DNA of 64,000 nt from Notospermus geniculatus (GCA_002633025.1 NMRB01001458.1:1-64000); one strand, 5' to 3'. Positions 44,762-56,329 are shown, counted from the first letter of the stretch. Numbers and translations: made by a program. The notes: generated from the letters alone by a model not told the origin.

Positions 44762-45195
44762 CTCGTTAACGAAATAATCCGTGAGAATCATTCTGACGCC
44801 AAGTTAATTCAGCAAGAGTCAACAATTCAGCAAGTTCGTCAACGAATGAAGGGCGATTTGTCCCATCTTCAAAACACGCAGTGTAAGCATGAATGACGTC
44901 ATTGGATGAAAGCGATGCTGATTGGGCGAAAGGATTTCTTTCGCAAGTACCACAGGAAATCGGGCCGATGTCCTCAGGGCGTAGAGGTTGCGAAAGGAGC
45001 GAGCGCGAAACCCTGGGATTCTCAGGATGCAGTACTACGGGACGAGACAGCTATTAGTTGTGACCGAAACTTTCCAGCAGTAACAGTTCTGTAAACCTCC
45101 TCCAGAATTTTCCTAAGGCTAAACATGTCCGATTTACATGAGCACGGCTTGATTTTTCAATCACTATCAGGAGGCAACCAATAACCCCTCTGTTT
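44762..45195. other. No gene supported
   Basis: Short open frames only. Flanks the right end of the CACTA-like element and precedes a truncated LINE. Confidence 0.4.
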
Positions 45196-45210
45196 TGTCT
45201 CTTCAATTAG

Positions 45211-46184
45211 GAACATTGGTCAGTTTTTAAAAACGCGGCCAACTCTATTGATGAGTACGCAGACACGGTCTCCAGTTACCTAAAATTCTGTGAACAGACT
45301 TGCTTACCAACTAAAATGATTACCAGTTTTCCCAATTCAAAGCCCTGGTTTGATCGGTCTGTTGGCGCTAAGATCAAGGTCAAAGACGTTGCCTACAGGA
45401 ACAAGTCTGTGAATCCTGGGGCTTATCTTCAAGCCAAGGCTGATCTCAGGAAATGTATTGTGGCAGCTCGTTCACGGTACAAGCAGAAACTTGAAGACTG
45501 TCTTGATACGAACAATGCACGGGACCTATGGTCAAGCGTTCAGTCTATAACGAACTACAAACGTGCACAGCCATCAATAAATGCCAGTGACAATACTTTA
45601 CCAGACAAACTGAATCATTTCTATGCCCGCTTCGACAGGGACAATTCCGAGACAGCACCGGCACTTTCCTTTGACATAAGAGAGCCCCCTTTCGTTATTG
45701 GGGAATACGAGGTTAAACGCACGATCAAAGGCCTAAATGCACGGAAAGCGGCGGGCCCTGACGGAATTTCCCCGCGCTTTCTTCAGGCGTGTGTGGACCA
45801 AGTATCCCCAGTATTGACAGACCTGTTTAATTGGTCCCTAGCTACGAGGAAGGTGCCGTTGTGCTATAAAGAATCGGTAATTGTCCCTGTGCCGAAGAAG
45901 AATGCCGTTACATGTTTAAATGATTATCGGCCTGTTGCCCTCACCGCAGTAATCATGAAGGTCTTTGAAAAGCTTGTGTTAGCTTATATTAATTCTGTTT
46001 TACCTAGGGGCCTAGACCCATGCCAGTTTGCTTACCGTGCGAACAGAAGCACGGATGATGCCGTCAACTATTGTATGCACAATGTTCTTCAGTTTCTAGA
46101 GCCTGGGAAGGATAACAACTCGAACTATGTTCGCTTACTCTTCATAGATTATAGTTCGGCTTTTAACACCATCGTGCCAACTAA
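45211..46184 (+). pseudogene. LINE reverse transcriptase, truncated at both ends (L2/CR1-like)
   Basis: Open frame from just after a TAG at 45,208 to an N at 46,185. The linker (FKNAANSIDEYADTVSSYL, SKPWFDRSV) is followed by RT blocks GLNARKAAGPDGISPRFL, SVIVPVPKKNAVTCLNDYRP, ALTAVIMKVFEKLV, FAYRANRSTDDAV and LLFIDYSSAFNTI. The catalytic (F/Y)ADD block, C-terminal domain, endonuclease and ends are missing. The sequence switches to an inverted tandem-core repeat exactly at the N, so the truncation may reflect an assembly join rather than biology. The DYSSAFNTI form is typical of L2-type elements common in fish and invertebrates. Confidence 0.85.
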
Positions 46185-46185
46185 N

Positions 46186-47143
46186 TATGATGATTTTTGG
46201 GTTAATGCCACCTGGCGGCCATATTGGATGTCCGATCGGGCTGGAACTTCACACGCACATAAAGGTCATCTGCAGGGGATCACATAGCACATTGGAGCGC
46301 TTTGGGTCAAGTCGTTCCTGAGTTACAGCACTTTGATGATTTTCGGGTTACGCCACCTGGCAGCCATATTGGATGTCCGATTGGGCCGAAAGTTCACATG
46401 CACATGAAGGTCATCTGCAGGGGGCCACATAGCACATTGGAGCGCTTTGGGTTAAGGCGTTCCTGAGTTACAGCACTTTGATGATTTTTGGGTTACGCCA
46501 CCTGGTGGCCATGTTTGAAGTCAAATCAGGCCGAAATTTGACATGCATGTAAAGGTCATCCAGATGGCTGCAAATATCAAATTTGAGCCCTTTGCGTCAA
46601 GCCGTTCATGAGTAATAGCACTTACTTGATTTTCAGGTTACGCCCCCTGGCGGCCATATTGGATGTCCAATCGGGACGAAACTTGGTATTTTTAAAGGTA
46701 CCCATCCAATGCATGTTTATGCAAAATATGAAGTTGCTCGGTGAAATAATGACAAACTGTGGCAGGTTCGTCACTTTTGTCGAACTTTGACCTCTGTGAC
46801 CTTGAAAAGTAGGTCAAATCAAAAACCCGTTATATATGTTATGTATCCTTATTAGCTATACCTATGATAAAAATTTGGAGATGATCCAGTCATTAGTTCA
46901 GGAGTTACTAGTATTGCACTTTTTGTGTTTTTGGTTTCCGCCACCTGGTGGCCAAACTGAGAGTCGAATGGGACCGAAACTTGGTATCGTGGGTCATCTG
47001 ACCTAGGGGTATATATGTACCAAGTTTCAGATCAATAGCTCCAGCGGTTACGAAACGTGCCCGGCTAACGGACAACGACGACGACGGACGACGGACGCCG
47101 CACAATCGTAATAGCTCACCCCAGTGAGCTAAAAATCCTAAGG
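46186..47143 (-). mobile_element. Tandem-core repeat element (family A copy 4, inverted)
   Basis: Minus-strand copy ending with the left hairpin AGCTCACTGGGGTGAGCT (47,115-47,132 on the plus strand, complement). Contains three core units with CCACCTGGCGGCCATATTGG and the shared TTTCAAGGTCACAGAGGTCA region. The right terminus is absent, lost at the N join 46,185. Confidence 0.75.
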
Positions 47144-47147
47144 CCCG

Positions 47148-47400
47148 TATGCACAGTCCACACTTTAGCCGTACTTTTGGAAAAATGTAACTTTAGCTGT
47201 ACTTTACTAAGGGCCGTATGCACGGGTCGGACTTTAGCCTAAAGTATAGCTTAAGTTTGACTTTCTGTTTGCTTGAAGCATTGAGAAAAGTCAGACTTTA
47301 ATGAAAGTGTGGCTGAAGTTTGACCCGTGTCACTTTCGCAGAAGTGACACTTTCAAAGCCCCAAATGAAAGTGACTGCGAAAGCCCCTGTCACATATCCA
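47148..47400. repeat. MITE-like stretch with repeated GGCCGTATGCAC ends
   Basis: AAGGCCCGTATGCACAG at 47,150 and TAAGGGCCGTATGCACGGGT at 47,209 are direct repeats, each followed by CACTTTAGCC/GACTTTAGCC. Further AAAGTGTGGC and GTGTCACTTTC words follow. No clear right end. Confidence 0.4.
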
Positions 47401-47499
47401 CTCCGGGACCCGTACGGCGAATAAAAACAGACAGATTGCAATCTGAGCCCCGGGGAATGAAAACGGCAGAAATGAAAATGAAAATGAAAATCGTAATGG

Positions 47500-48085
47500 A
47501 CCAGTACTGTTTCGAAAATCCAATGCTCGCCCGTGAGCTTTTGTCTTGGTGCAGCGTCCGTCGTCGTCGTTGTCGTCTGTCGTCCGTTAGCAGGGCACGT
47601 TTCATAACCACTGGAGCTATTGGTCTGAAACTTGGTACATATATACCCCTAGGTCAGATGACCTATGACCCCAAGTTCCGGTCCGATTCGATTCTTGGCT
47701 TGGCCTCCAGGTGACCAAAGCCAAAAACACAAAAAGTGCAATAATTCCTGAACCAATGACTGGATCATCTCCACATTTTTACCATATGTGTATCCAATTA
47801 GGATACATAACATATATAACTGGGTTTTTGATTTGACCTACTTGTCAAGGTCACAGAGGTCAAAGTTCTACAAAGGTAACGAACCCGCCACAGTTCTTCA
47901 TTATTTCACCGAGCGTCTTCATATCTTGCATAAACGTGTACTAGAGGGGTACCTTTAAAAATACCGAGTTTTGGCCCCATCGGACATCCAATATGACCGC
48001 CAGGTGGCGTAACCTGAAAATCATCCAAGTGCTATAACTCAGGAACGGCTTGACCCAGAGTGGTCAAACTTGATATTTACCTCCC
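47500..48085 (+). mobile_element. Tandem-core repeat element (family A copy 5, 3' truncated)
   Basis: Runs from the CGTCCGTCGTCGTCG left region through one core unit (AATATGACCGCCAGGTGGCG) and stops at about 48,085, where ACAGGGTGGGCCAGAAAAAG begins, a mariner-like terminus. Confidence 0.65.
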
Positions 48086-48263
48086 TGTACAGGGTGGGCC
48101 AGAAAAAGTGTCCCTGTCTTGGCCTCAATATCCAATGGGGACCAGGTCGGACCAGATTTTTCCTTGGGTATTGTACTTATATCAATGTCAGCAGAAGAGG
48201 TCTGTACTCACTTCATGTCCTGGTACATATTACACAATCCATTTATGCTTGCCATGTTGGCTA

Positions 48264-48446
48264 ATGGCCAATACATACGATCTACAAAAATTGGACAACA
48301 AAAATTGGACCAACAAATGTGATCGTGTGTGACGGGAAAATCATGTTGGATGGAATTCTTTCCATCCAATTTTCCCGTCACACACGATAAAATTTGTTGG
48401 TCCAATTTTTGTTGTCCAATTTTGTAGTATCGTGTGTGTTGGCCAT
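48264..48446. mobile_element. Hairpin MITE
   Basis: ATGGCCAATACATACGATC...AAAAATTGGACAACAAAAATT is mirrored by AATTTTTGTTGTCCAATTTT...GTGTTGGCCAT. Arms of about 85 bp surround a short centre near 48,355. Confidence 0.75.
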
Positions 48447-49390
48447 CAGGTGATTTTTGTAACCACTTACACTAATACTTCCAGTTACAAATCAGTGGCT
48501 TGCACATAAAACGGATCTGTAGTGATCCGTATTATGCCTCTTTGTCAGCATGCATGGCTTGGTGTTTGAGTCTCTGAAGACAGGAGAAGAAGGGTTCAGC
48601 AGTGCGTGCACCTGAATGGGGCACATTTCGAAGGCAGAAATATGGAGTGTGTGTGTCTCATCAGAATGAATGAATGTCAAGAGCAAGAAGAAAGATCAGA
48701 AAGGGATAAACAAATAAGCAAGGTCAGAAGACAAAAATTATAAGATAAAGAAAGAAAATGAAAAAAAAAATTGTTATGAATATGAGGATATTAGAATAAT
48801 GATGGAAATGAAATAAGAAATGGAAGAAAACAAAGGAAATGAAATTTAAAATAACAACATAAAAAGAATTTGTCATTTCCCGGAACCTAAAACTGATCAT
48901 CTTTAACTTTGTGATGATCTAGAGATGGCTTCTATGTCGCTGGCAGCTCACGTTCCCTCTTTTTCAATTGCCAAGCCGATTGTGTGTGGTGTTAGCGTCG
49001 TCGGTGCCGTTTCTTAAAACTTGCATCTCACTTTGTAATTGCCTTACTGACTCTTTGTTGGGGGGGGGGGGCAAGTACCCTTGGGTATGCAATGCCCATT
49101 GCTGGTACTTCATTTTCATAAATTTCTTTCCAAACATTATGAGTGTTTGTCAAATGAAATTATGTTGGATTATCCATAGCTGGAATTTCCTCCGATGGTC
49201 GACAGTGCATACCTCATATGTATGCTTTTATACTTCTTTTTTAACACTTTTTCGTTCATTTGTATTCATTTATGCACCTTCACCGCTTGCTCCCTGTATA
49301 CTTATGTATTCCTTCTGCGTTCTAATCTGAATTTCTCCATTGGTACGAGCACATGCATATGCTTGCCCTATCTTCTCCGGTCCTTGATAT
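48447..49390. other. No gene; A-rich stretch then probable LINE 5' region
   Basis: 48,720-48,880 is A-rich with GAAA runs. A G-run lies at 49,062-49,072. From about 48,900 onward the pyrimidine-rich sequence may be the 5' UTR of the following LINE, but the boundary is not visible. Confidence 0.35.
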
Positions 49391-50365
49391 ATTGCATCCA
49401 TGGGTATTGACATTTCGAGTTACCGGGCAAGCATTGGTCTCTTTCACTCAGTGGCCTACAATATTGGCTGTAATAAAGCCTGTCGCTGTCGTTGTATGTC
49501 ATTTCTTACATGGCTACTTCTTAGCATAATGTCATCAAATTTTATGTTATTTTCTTATATTTACTTCTGTACTATCCTGGCCGGTGATGTTGAACTACAT
49601 CCCGGTCCACCCATTCTCAACAGTGATTTTAAATTTTGTTGTATTAACTGTCGAAGCCTTACTAGTAATCCATCTAAGTTTTCAGCTCTCGAAGTTTTGG
49701 GAGAAGATGGTTACTCTCTTATTGCCTTAACAGAAACCTGGTTTGCTTTACTGAGAACACTCACGAGCTTTCTATTAATATTGATGGTTATGATTTATTC
49801 AGAAAAGATCGTGGTACAAATGCTGGTGGTGTTGCTGTCTATGTCAAAAATGACCTCGTTGTATCTCGGCTTGAATTCTTTGATTGTCCTACGACTGAAA
49901 CCCTCTGGTTAAGAATTCATATTAAAGTTGATATCCTTGTTTTTGGTGTATGCTATTGTCCGCAGTCTATTGCCGAAAATGCAACAAACTCAGATATTTT
50001 TATCGATTATTTATAATCGGTGTTTGATAACTTTTCTAGAACTAATCCTAAAGGAGTGATCCTTGTGGGTGATTTTAATGCGCGGGCTATGCTGATCGTG
50101 ATAATTCACTCGGTCGTCGACTCTGTGATTTTGTTGAAAACCTTAATCTCTCTCAAATGATCAATGAACCTACTCGCATCACTCCTGTGTGTGAGTCTTT
50201 GTTGGATTTGATAATAACAGATATCCCTCACTTACTTGTTGATATAGGAACCCTGCCTCCCTAACACAGACTCTGTGATCATAGCATTATTCACGGTACT
50301 TTCCGTTACGTCAATAAACCAAAGCAGTGCCATACCAGGGAATTTTATGACACAAAGCATGTTAA

Positions 50366-50746
50366 AGCGAATGGCTCGCGGGGTTTGTTTACATTATTGG
50401 TGGTACCTTCCATAGAGAGTGAATCTAGCCTCCAGGCAAAGCCGTGCCCCAGCCATATGCAACACCTGTGCAAATATGCGAATGTAAACACTGGGGACGA
50501 GGTTCCAGTAAAAATTTGTTAAAATGGGTTAATGACGTTTTCAAATTCAGTAGGTCAAGATGTACATTTTGCACTATTCCCATTGATTTTGAAGCGGCAG
50601 ATTTTGCAGAATGCGCCTCCGAAGTTTGGCTGTCTAATGCATTTCCCATTCAACTAAAATCCTTCTTTTGCCTTTTTCTCAAAATGCTGCTTGATATCGA
50701 TGACCAACTGTCATGGCGCCACAACAAACCCCGCGAGCCATTCGTT
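50366..50746. mobile_element. 381-bp TTAA-flanked MITE in the LINE
   Basis: Inverted ends A(G)CGAATGGCTCGCGGGG and the complement, flanked by TTAA (50,362-50,365 and 50,747-50,750). Interrupts the LINE between KHVK and FNWDELN. Piggybac/Kolobok-type target site. The 107-codon frame across it has no recognised domain. Confidence 0.82.
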
Positions 50747-51596
50747 TTAATTGGGATGAACTGAACACTTCTCTCCGAGAGGCTGATTGGAATCTGTGCT
50801 TCTCTACACCTGAAAATCCTGAGTTGGTTTTTACACGTCCCTATTAGAAGAATCAAAGTTAAGTCCAAAGACAAACCTTGGGTAACTCCTTATGTCAAAC
50901 ACTGTGTAAATGTTCGTAAAAGATTATTCAAGAAAGCCAAATTGTATAACAATGCAGACTACTTGGAACGATACCATTTGGCAGATAATGAGTACGCTAC
51001 TGCAATACAGAATGCTAAATCTGATTATTATAGCCATTTATATAATTCTCTGAATGGTCCTACAACTTGCTCTAAGAAATGGTGGAAATTAATTAAATCT
51101 GTGTCTGGGTCAAATACCTCATCTACTATTCCTGATCGTGAAATTAATAATGTTGTCATTGATGAACTTGTTGATAAGTGTAATAATTTAAACAATTTCT
51201 TCGCTGAGCAATGTAATTTATACGAATCGGATGCTGTATGACCTGAGCTTATGCCGCATGGTCCTGTACTTGATGTGCCTTATATATCAGAGGGAACCGA
51301 CTAAATTGAATTCCCTGGTTTTATCTAAAGCAAATGGGCCAGGCGGTCTCTCTAATTTTATGTTAAAACACTTATCAACAGGTTTGTCAAGGCCACTTTC
51401 TTTACTTTTTAATTACTGCCTGACCTCTGGAGTGTTTCCAAGTAATTGGAAATCTGCTAATGTCAAGTCCTCTCTCCTTCATCTTACCGTCCTGTTTCTT
51501 TATTAAGCTGTATGTCGAAGGTTTTTGAACACTGTATTGCAGACCACCTGTTTGACTTCCCGTTGAGTAATGATTTGATATCTAAAAAGCAATCTG

Positions 51597-51827
51597 ATAA
51601 TAAACAAGAGTCAATCTCCAGAATTCACGAATTTTCGACCCCAACCGGGGTCTTTTTCAAGTGGAACTTTACAATCTGAAACTCCAGAAAGGACCTTTCT
51701 GGAGTTTCAGATTGTAAAGTTCCACTTGAAAAAGACCCCGGTTGGGGTCGAAAATTCGTGAATTCTGGAGATTGACTCTTGTTTATTATCATTTAGTGTG
51801 TCAATTTTGTGCTTTTTGTACCTTGTT
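51597..51827. mobile_element. Penelope-like foldback insertion 1 in the LINE
   Basis: Nearly perfect hairpin with arms of about 95 bp (TCTCCAGAATTCACGAATTT ... AGACCCCGGTTGGGGTCGAA). The right side extends 36 bp beyond the pairing. A 13-bp direct repeat AAAAAGCAATCTG flanks it (51,584-51,596 and 51,828-51,840). The long variable duplication and asymmetric inverted ends suit Penelope-like elements; no coding part remains. Confidence 0.7.
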
Positions 51828-52654
51828 AAAAAGCAATCTGGCTTGATTAATGGTTGAGTCACCAGGAATAAACTTGTTGTTATGACCGACACAATCTTGA
51901 GTGCCTTTGAAAGAGGCAATGAAGTTAATACTGTTTTTTAGACATTAGTAAAGCCTTTGATCGTGTTTGGCATAAGGGGTTACTCCACAAACTGCACTCA
52001 TATGGAATTCAAAATAATCTGTTTGCATGGTTTTCATCTTACTTGTTAAATCGCAGGCAGCGTGTTGTTATTAATGGCGTATCATCAAATTATGTTGACA
52101 TGAAATCTGGGGTTCCCCAGGGCTCAGTGTTGGGTCCCATACTTTTCTTGGTATATATTAATGACCTTGTCGATGTAGTTCAATCAAACATGTTTCTTTT
52201 TGCTGACGACAGTACAATCCTTAATGAATGCATTGATCTACCCACGTCCATCCGCACTCTTAACGATGATCTTATGGCCATTGAAAACTGGGCAGCTTTA
52301 TGGCTGGTCGATTTTAATCCTCTTAAATCAGAAGCTATGACTTTTTTATCAAGGAGAGTACCGTCTTCGCTGGAGAATCAGTTAATATTCCGTAGAAAAT
52401 TAATTAAACATGTCTCTGTTCACAAGCATCTTGGTATCCATCTTAATGCGAGTCTCCATTGGAGTGACCATATTGGTCTTTTAACTTCTAAGTGTACGAA
52501 AAGATTGAACATTTTAAGGAAATTTAAATATAAATTGCCAAGAGCAACGCTAAATACTATGTATATTACCATGATAAGATCTTTGATGGAATACGGTATT
52601 GTTTTATTCTACGGTATTAACACATCCGAAGTGAAACCACTCTCCTCATCTATT

Positions 52655-53086
52655 TGAGTATCGGGGAGAAAACTCCGGCAAAATGCCGAAGCGGTGAGGA
52701 GAGAGGTGACACTAACCTAAGGGTGGGTGGGTGGGNTCTGATGATATTATAACAAGTCCTGGTGACATTATGAAAAGTTCTGATGATAATATAACAAATC
52801 CTGGTGACATTATGATTTGCTGGCGGGGTATTTTCAAATTCTGACACCCTATTATAAGAGTGCTGATGTGATAATTAAAGTTCTGACATTTATTCCGCTT
52901 TGGCTTGCCATAGAATCCCGCAACCATTATAAGATCACCAGATGCCTAGCGTCCCAAAAGGGCACGCCAAACCTCCGGAAAACGGGGAACACCGGGACGA
53001 GGCAAAAACACGTCCGACGGCGAGGCAGCGAGAAAAGTTATGACGTCATGGATTCGGTTCGTGGTTTCACTTCGGGTGAAGAGTCT
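52655..53086. mobile_element. Insertion of unknown type in the LINE
   Basis: Bounded by TCTATT direct repeats (52,649-52,654 and 53,087-53,092, extendable to TCNTCTATT). Removing one copy restores SSSITKKLESIQYQ in the LINE. The inside has GGTGACATTATGA tandem words near 52,755-52,815 and a single N at 52,735. No terminal inverted repeats seen. Confidence 0.6.
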
Positions 53087-53192
53087 TCTATTACCAAAAA
53101 ACTAGAATCAATTCAATATCAAGCTGGTCTCATTGTTTCGGGTGCGATGAAATACTCTAGTTATGAAAAAGTCCTTATTGAACTTGGCTGGC

Positions 53193-54239
53193 CTAAAAGG
53201 GCTTGTTCTTTTTCGGAACATTTTTCCGAACTAATTTTTCATTACCTTACAGATGACTGATTTTCACAAAAACTTCAGGTGTTACCCTTCATAATATAAC
53301 CTAGATAATGGCATGTGAAAAATATGACATCAACTGAGTTAATTAGGAAAACCAAGGGCTTTTGCGAAATCAGCATGAAAACAGTAAAATCACTTCCTAA
53401 CTTTTGCTATACTGAGAGAGTATAGATATTATTTGTCAGTGATAAACAAATCAATCTCAACATGATTGTTTGTGAGGAAATATTTGCATAAAATGTGAGA
53501 TTTTCTTACTTTTTCACCCTATTTAAAGAGGGGATAAAACAGAACAGCCAAGCTAGGCCTGTGCAGATGAATGGTATTATAAAGACCCTCGTCTTGAATA
53601 GTTATTTTGGGTTTGATGGTCACCGGACCACCAAGTGCAGGAAAGTGACTCTATAGGCAATTTCATAGGAAATATGGTCATGGATGTTTGATGTTAAGGT
53701 CTCATAATACATAAATAACCACAGTCTGCAAAGGGCATGATCAGATTTCACATTGCTTGAGATCAGTCCGAGTGCTGTCAGCTTGTTGTCACTCAGTGCT
53801 CATGACCATGAAACCCACAATAGCTATTGATGACGAGGACCTTTATAACACCATTCATCTGCAAAGACCTAGCTTGGCTGCTCTGTTTTACCCCCACTTA
53901 AATATGGTGAAAAAGTAAGAAAATCTCACATTTTATGCAGATATTTCCTCACAAACAATCATGTTGAGATTGATTTGTTTATCACTGACATATAATATCT
54001 ATACTCTCACAGTGTACCAAAAGTTAGGGAATGATTTTACTGTTTTCATGCTGATTTCGAGCATTTTGCAAAAGCCGTTTGTTTTCCTAATTAATCCAGT
54101 TGATGTCATATTTTTCACATGCCATTATCTAGTTTATATTATAAAGTATAACATCTGAAGTTTTTGTGAACCTCGGTCATCTGTAAGGTAATGAAAAATT
54201 AGTTGGGAAAAATGTTCCGAAAAAGAACATGCCCTTTCA
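53193..54239. mobile_element. 1.05-kb foldback element in the LINE
   Basis: Arms of about 400 bp run from AAAGGGCTTGTTCTTTTTCG to the diverged complement ending GCCCTTTC at about 54,239. Pairs include CAAATCAATCTCAACATGAT and TTTGTTTTCCTAATTAA. The arms differ at many positions, so the element is older than the Penelope-like inserts. Exact target duplication not resolved. Confidence 0.7.
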
Positions 54240-54779
54240 GAAAGAGCTTCTTTCCTTAAATCGGTTCTCTTTTAGGCCTATAAAGCTAATAATGGATTAA
54301 CTACTGCTCATTTCTCTAAATATATCACTGACAAATGCAAAAGGGCTGGAGGTGTTTGGAATTTACGTGCTTCTTTTCAGTATTTACCCCCTTTTGGAGG
54401 AACTGAACGTTACATTGATTCATTCTTACCATCCACCTGTAAACAATGGAACCAGCTTCCAACTAGTATTTCGAGTGCGCCAACGTTATTTACCTTTAAA
54501 GCACGTTATAAAAAACATTACTTTTGTAATTTTGTGCTACGACCGGGTCGCGTTATCTCAGCGTCCTGCATACACGCTTCAGAATTGGCTTTACTTCCCT
54601 TCATAATGATCTCTTCTCACGATCCCTCTGTGAATCACCAGATTGTGACTGTATGCAGGACGTTGAGTCATACCAACACTACTTTCTTTACTGTGACAGG
54701 TATATCGCAGCACGATGGCGACTCTTTGAAGATATCACTCTAATTTGTGAGCAAGGCAATTTGAATCCTTTAAACTTTC

Positions 54780-55913
54780 TCAAGATACAGAATAGCACAA
54801 AATTGACACACAAAATGATAATAAGCAAGAAGTCGATCTCCAGAATTCACGAATTTTCGACCCCAACCGGGGTCTTTTTCAAGTGGAACTTTACAATCTG
54901 AAACTCTAGAAAAGACTGAGCTGAAACCCGAATGTAGAACTAACACCTGTGTAGACAGGATGAGTGAGCAATTAAGGAAAAAATAGTGTCCAAGCACCAC
55001 GGATGGTTGCTGGACCTAATTAAGAGAGTGGATGTAATTAAGGAAAGAAAAGTGTCCAAGCCCCACGGATGGTTGCTGGACCTAATAAAGAGAGTGGATG
55101 TAATTAAGGAGAAACTGATTTAGCTGAAAGATATGGGCGGTAATGTGTGCAAAAATCCAACGTTGCGAAACAGATATTCTTTTAGAGAAACAGATACCAA
55201 AAACGCAAATCAAGAATAAAATGCGGCAGTTTAATTCTTTTTACCGCGAACAAGGAAGTCGAAAAAAAAATAAAATAAGGCAAAACCGCTGTTGTTTTAA
55301 TGCGGAACAAGGACGTCGGAAGTAGACAACTAATTTCGTTGATCGTCTTCTAGACGTTTGGAACGCAGAGGTTCGGAATCGCAGACGTTGAAAGAAAAAG
55401 ACGCTAGATGGCGCTGTGAATGTGAAACAACGACCCCAACAGGCAGTGTATGAAGGACGACTAGAGCGCCATCTAGCGTCTTTTCTTCTCAACGTTAGCG
55501 TTCCAAACTTTTAGTTGATGATCAACTTGACTTCCTTGATATTCTTTTACTTTGTGTTGACCTTCGTGCATCTTTTCACTTTCTGCGTGTTATGTATTAC
55601 ACATGTCATATTTATTAAACCCTTTTCTTTCAGCTAAATCAGTTTCTCCTTAATTACATTCACTCTCTTTATTAGGTCCAGCAACCATCCGTGGTGCTTG
55701 GACACTATTCTTTCCTTAATTACATCCACTCTCTTAATTAGGTCCAGCAACCATCCGTGGTGCTTGGACACTATTCTTTCCTTAATTGCTCACTCATCCT
55801 GTCTACACAGGTGTTAGTTCTACATTCGGGTTTCAGCTCAGTCTTTTCTAGAGTTTCAGATTGTAAAGTTCCACTTGAAAAAGACCCCAGTTGGGGTTGA
55901 AAATTCGTGAATT
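54780..55913. mobile_element. Penelope-like foldback insertion 2 in the LINE
   Basis: Starts with the same segment as insertion 1 (AGCACAAAATTGACACAC, TCTCCAGAATTCACGAATTT, AGTGGAACTTTACAATCTGA) and ends with its inverted copy. A 12-bp direct repeat CTTTAAACTTTC flanks it (54,768-54,779 and 55,914-55,925). Each arm holds two tandem copies of a unit with CACGGATGGTTGCTGGACCT. The loop (55,140-55,620) contains a further inverted pair GACGCTAGATGGCGCT / AGCGCCATCTAGCGTC. Confidence 0.72.
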
Positions 55914-56329
55914 CTTTAAACTTTCCCGATGACATCCTGTTAGATCATTTGATCAATGGTTTTAAATACCAATTCACATCCCCGAATCCTTCGCTTTTCT
56001 TGGCGGTACAGAACTTCATTAAGGATTCAAATCGTTTTACTATGAATTAAGATGATATAACCCTTTATCTTTACTTATCATCTGAATGTTCCTCTTCCTG
56101 TTATTTCCTTATGTAGATCCTTACTTTCGTTTGGTTTCTGTTGTTCTTGCTACCGTGGAGATTTTCACTTTTACTTTTATTTATCCGTACAATTATTATT
56201 ATTGTTGTTTGGGAGCTTTGCACCTCGCACGCCATTTCCTTAATTTATTTGTATACTAGGTAGCCTCAATGTGTCTTTGACACGCCGGCACCCATTGCAT
56301 CAGTAAATAAAAAATTTAAAAAAAAATAA

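Larger units (their letters stand above)
49400..55995 (+). pseudogene. LINE polyprotein (2A-like motif, endonuclease, RT, C-terminal domain), decayed
   Basis: From ATG 49,400: a hydrophobic stretch (FLTWLLLSIM...FSYIYFCTIL) leads to GDVELHPGP at 49,583-49,609, then the endonuclease start CCINCRSL and LIALTETW, a frameshift near 49,745, and GGVAVYVKNDLV, VGDFNA. After inserts: WVTPYVKHC, KWWKLIKSVSG, SYRPVSLLSCMSKVFEHCI, DISKAFDRVWHKGLLHKL, GVPQGSVLGPILFLVYINDL, catalytic FADDST near 52,200, HLGIHLNASLHWSDHI, SIQYQAGLIVSGAM, WNQLPTSI and a Cys-rich end CESPDCDCMQDVESYQHYF. Several stops and frameshifts make it inactive. 2A motifs (consensus D-x-E-x-N-P-G-P) before the endonuclease are known from CR1/L2-type elements of sea urchins and relatives. 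Confidence 0.8.
49391..56320 (+). mobile_element. CR1/L2-like LINE, expanded from about 4 kb to 6.9 kb by five insertions
   Basis: Coding order is N-terminal hydrophobic segment with 2A-like motif, endonuclease, RT and C-terminal domain, ending in an AAATAAAAAATT-type 3' tail near 56,305. Five later insertions separate coding segments: 50,366-50,746, 51,597-51,827, 52,655-53,086, about 53,193-54,239 and 54,780-55,913. Four have visible target duplications. Joining across each restores LINE-like coding order. Confidence 0.8.

Noticed and set aside
51680-51780. Functional hammerhead ribozyme
   Set aside because: The stem II-like hairpin and following GAAA are present, but the CUGANGA core strand is altered; only kinship to ribozyme-bearing Penelope-like elements is kept as a hypothesis.
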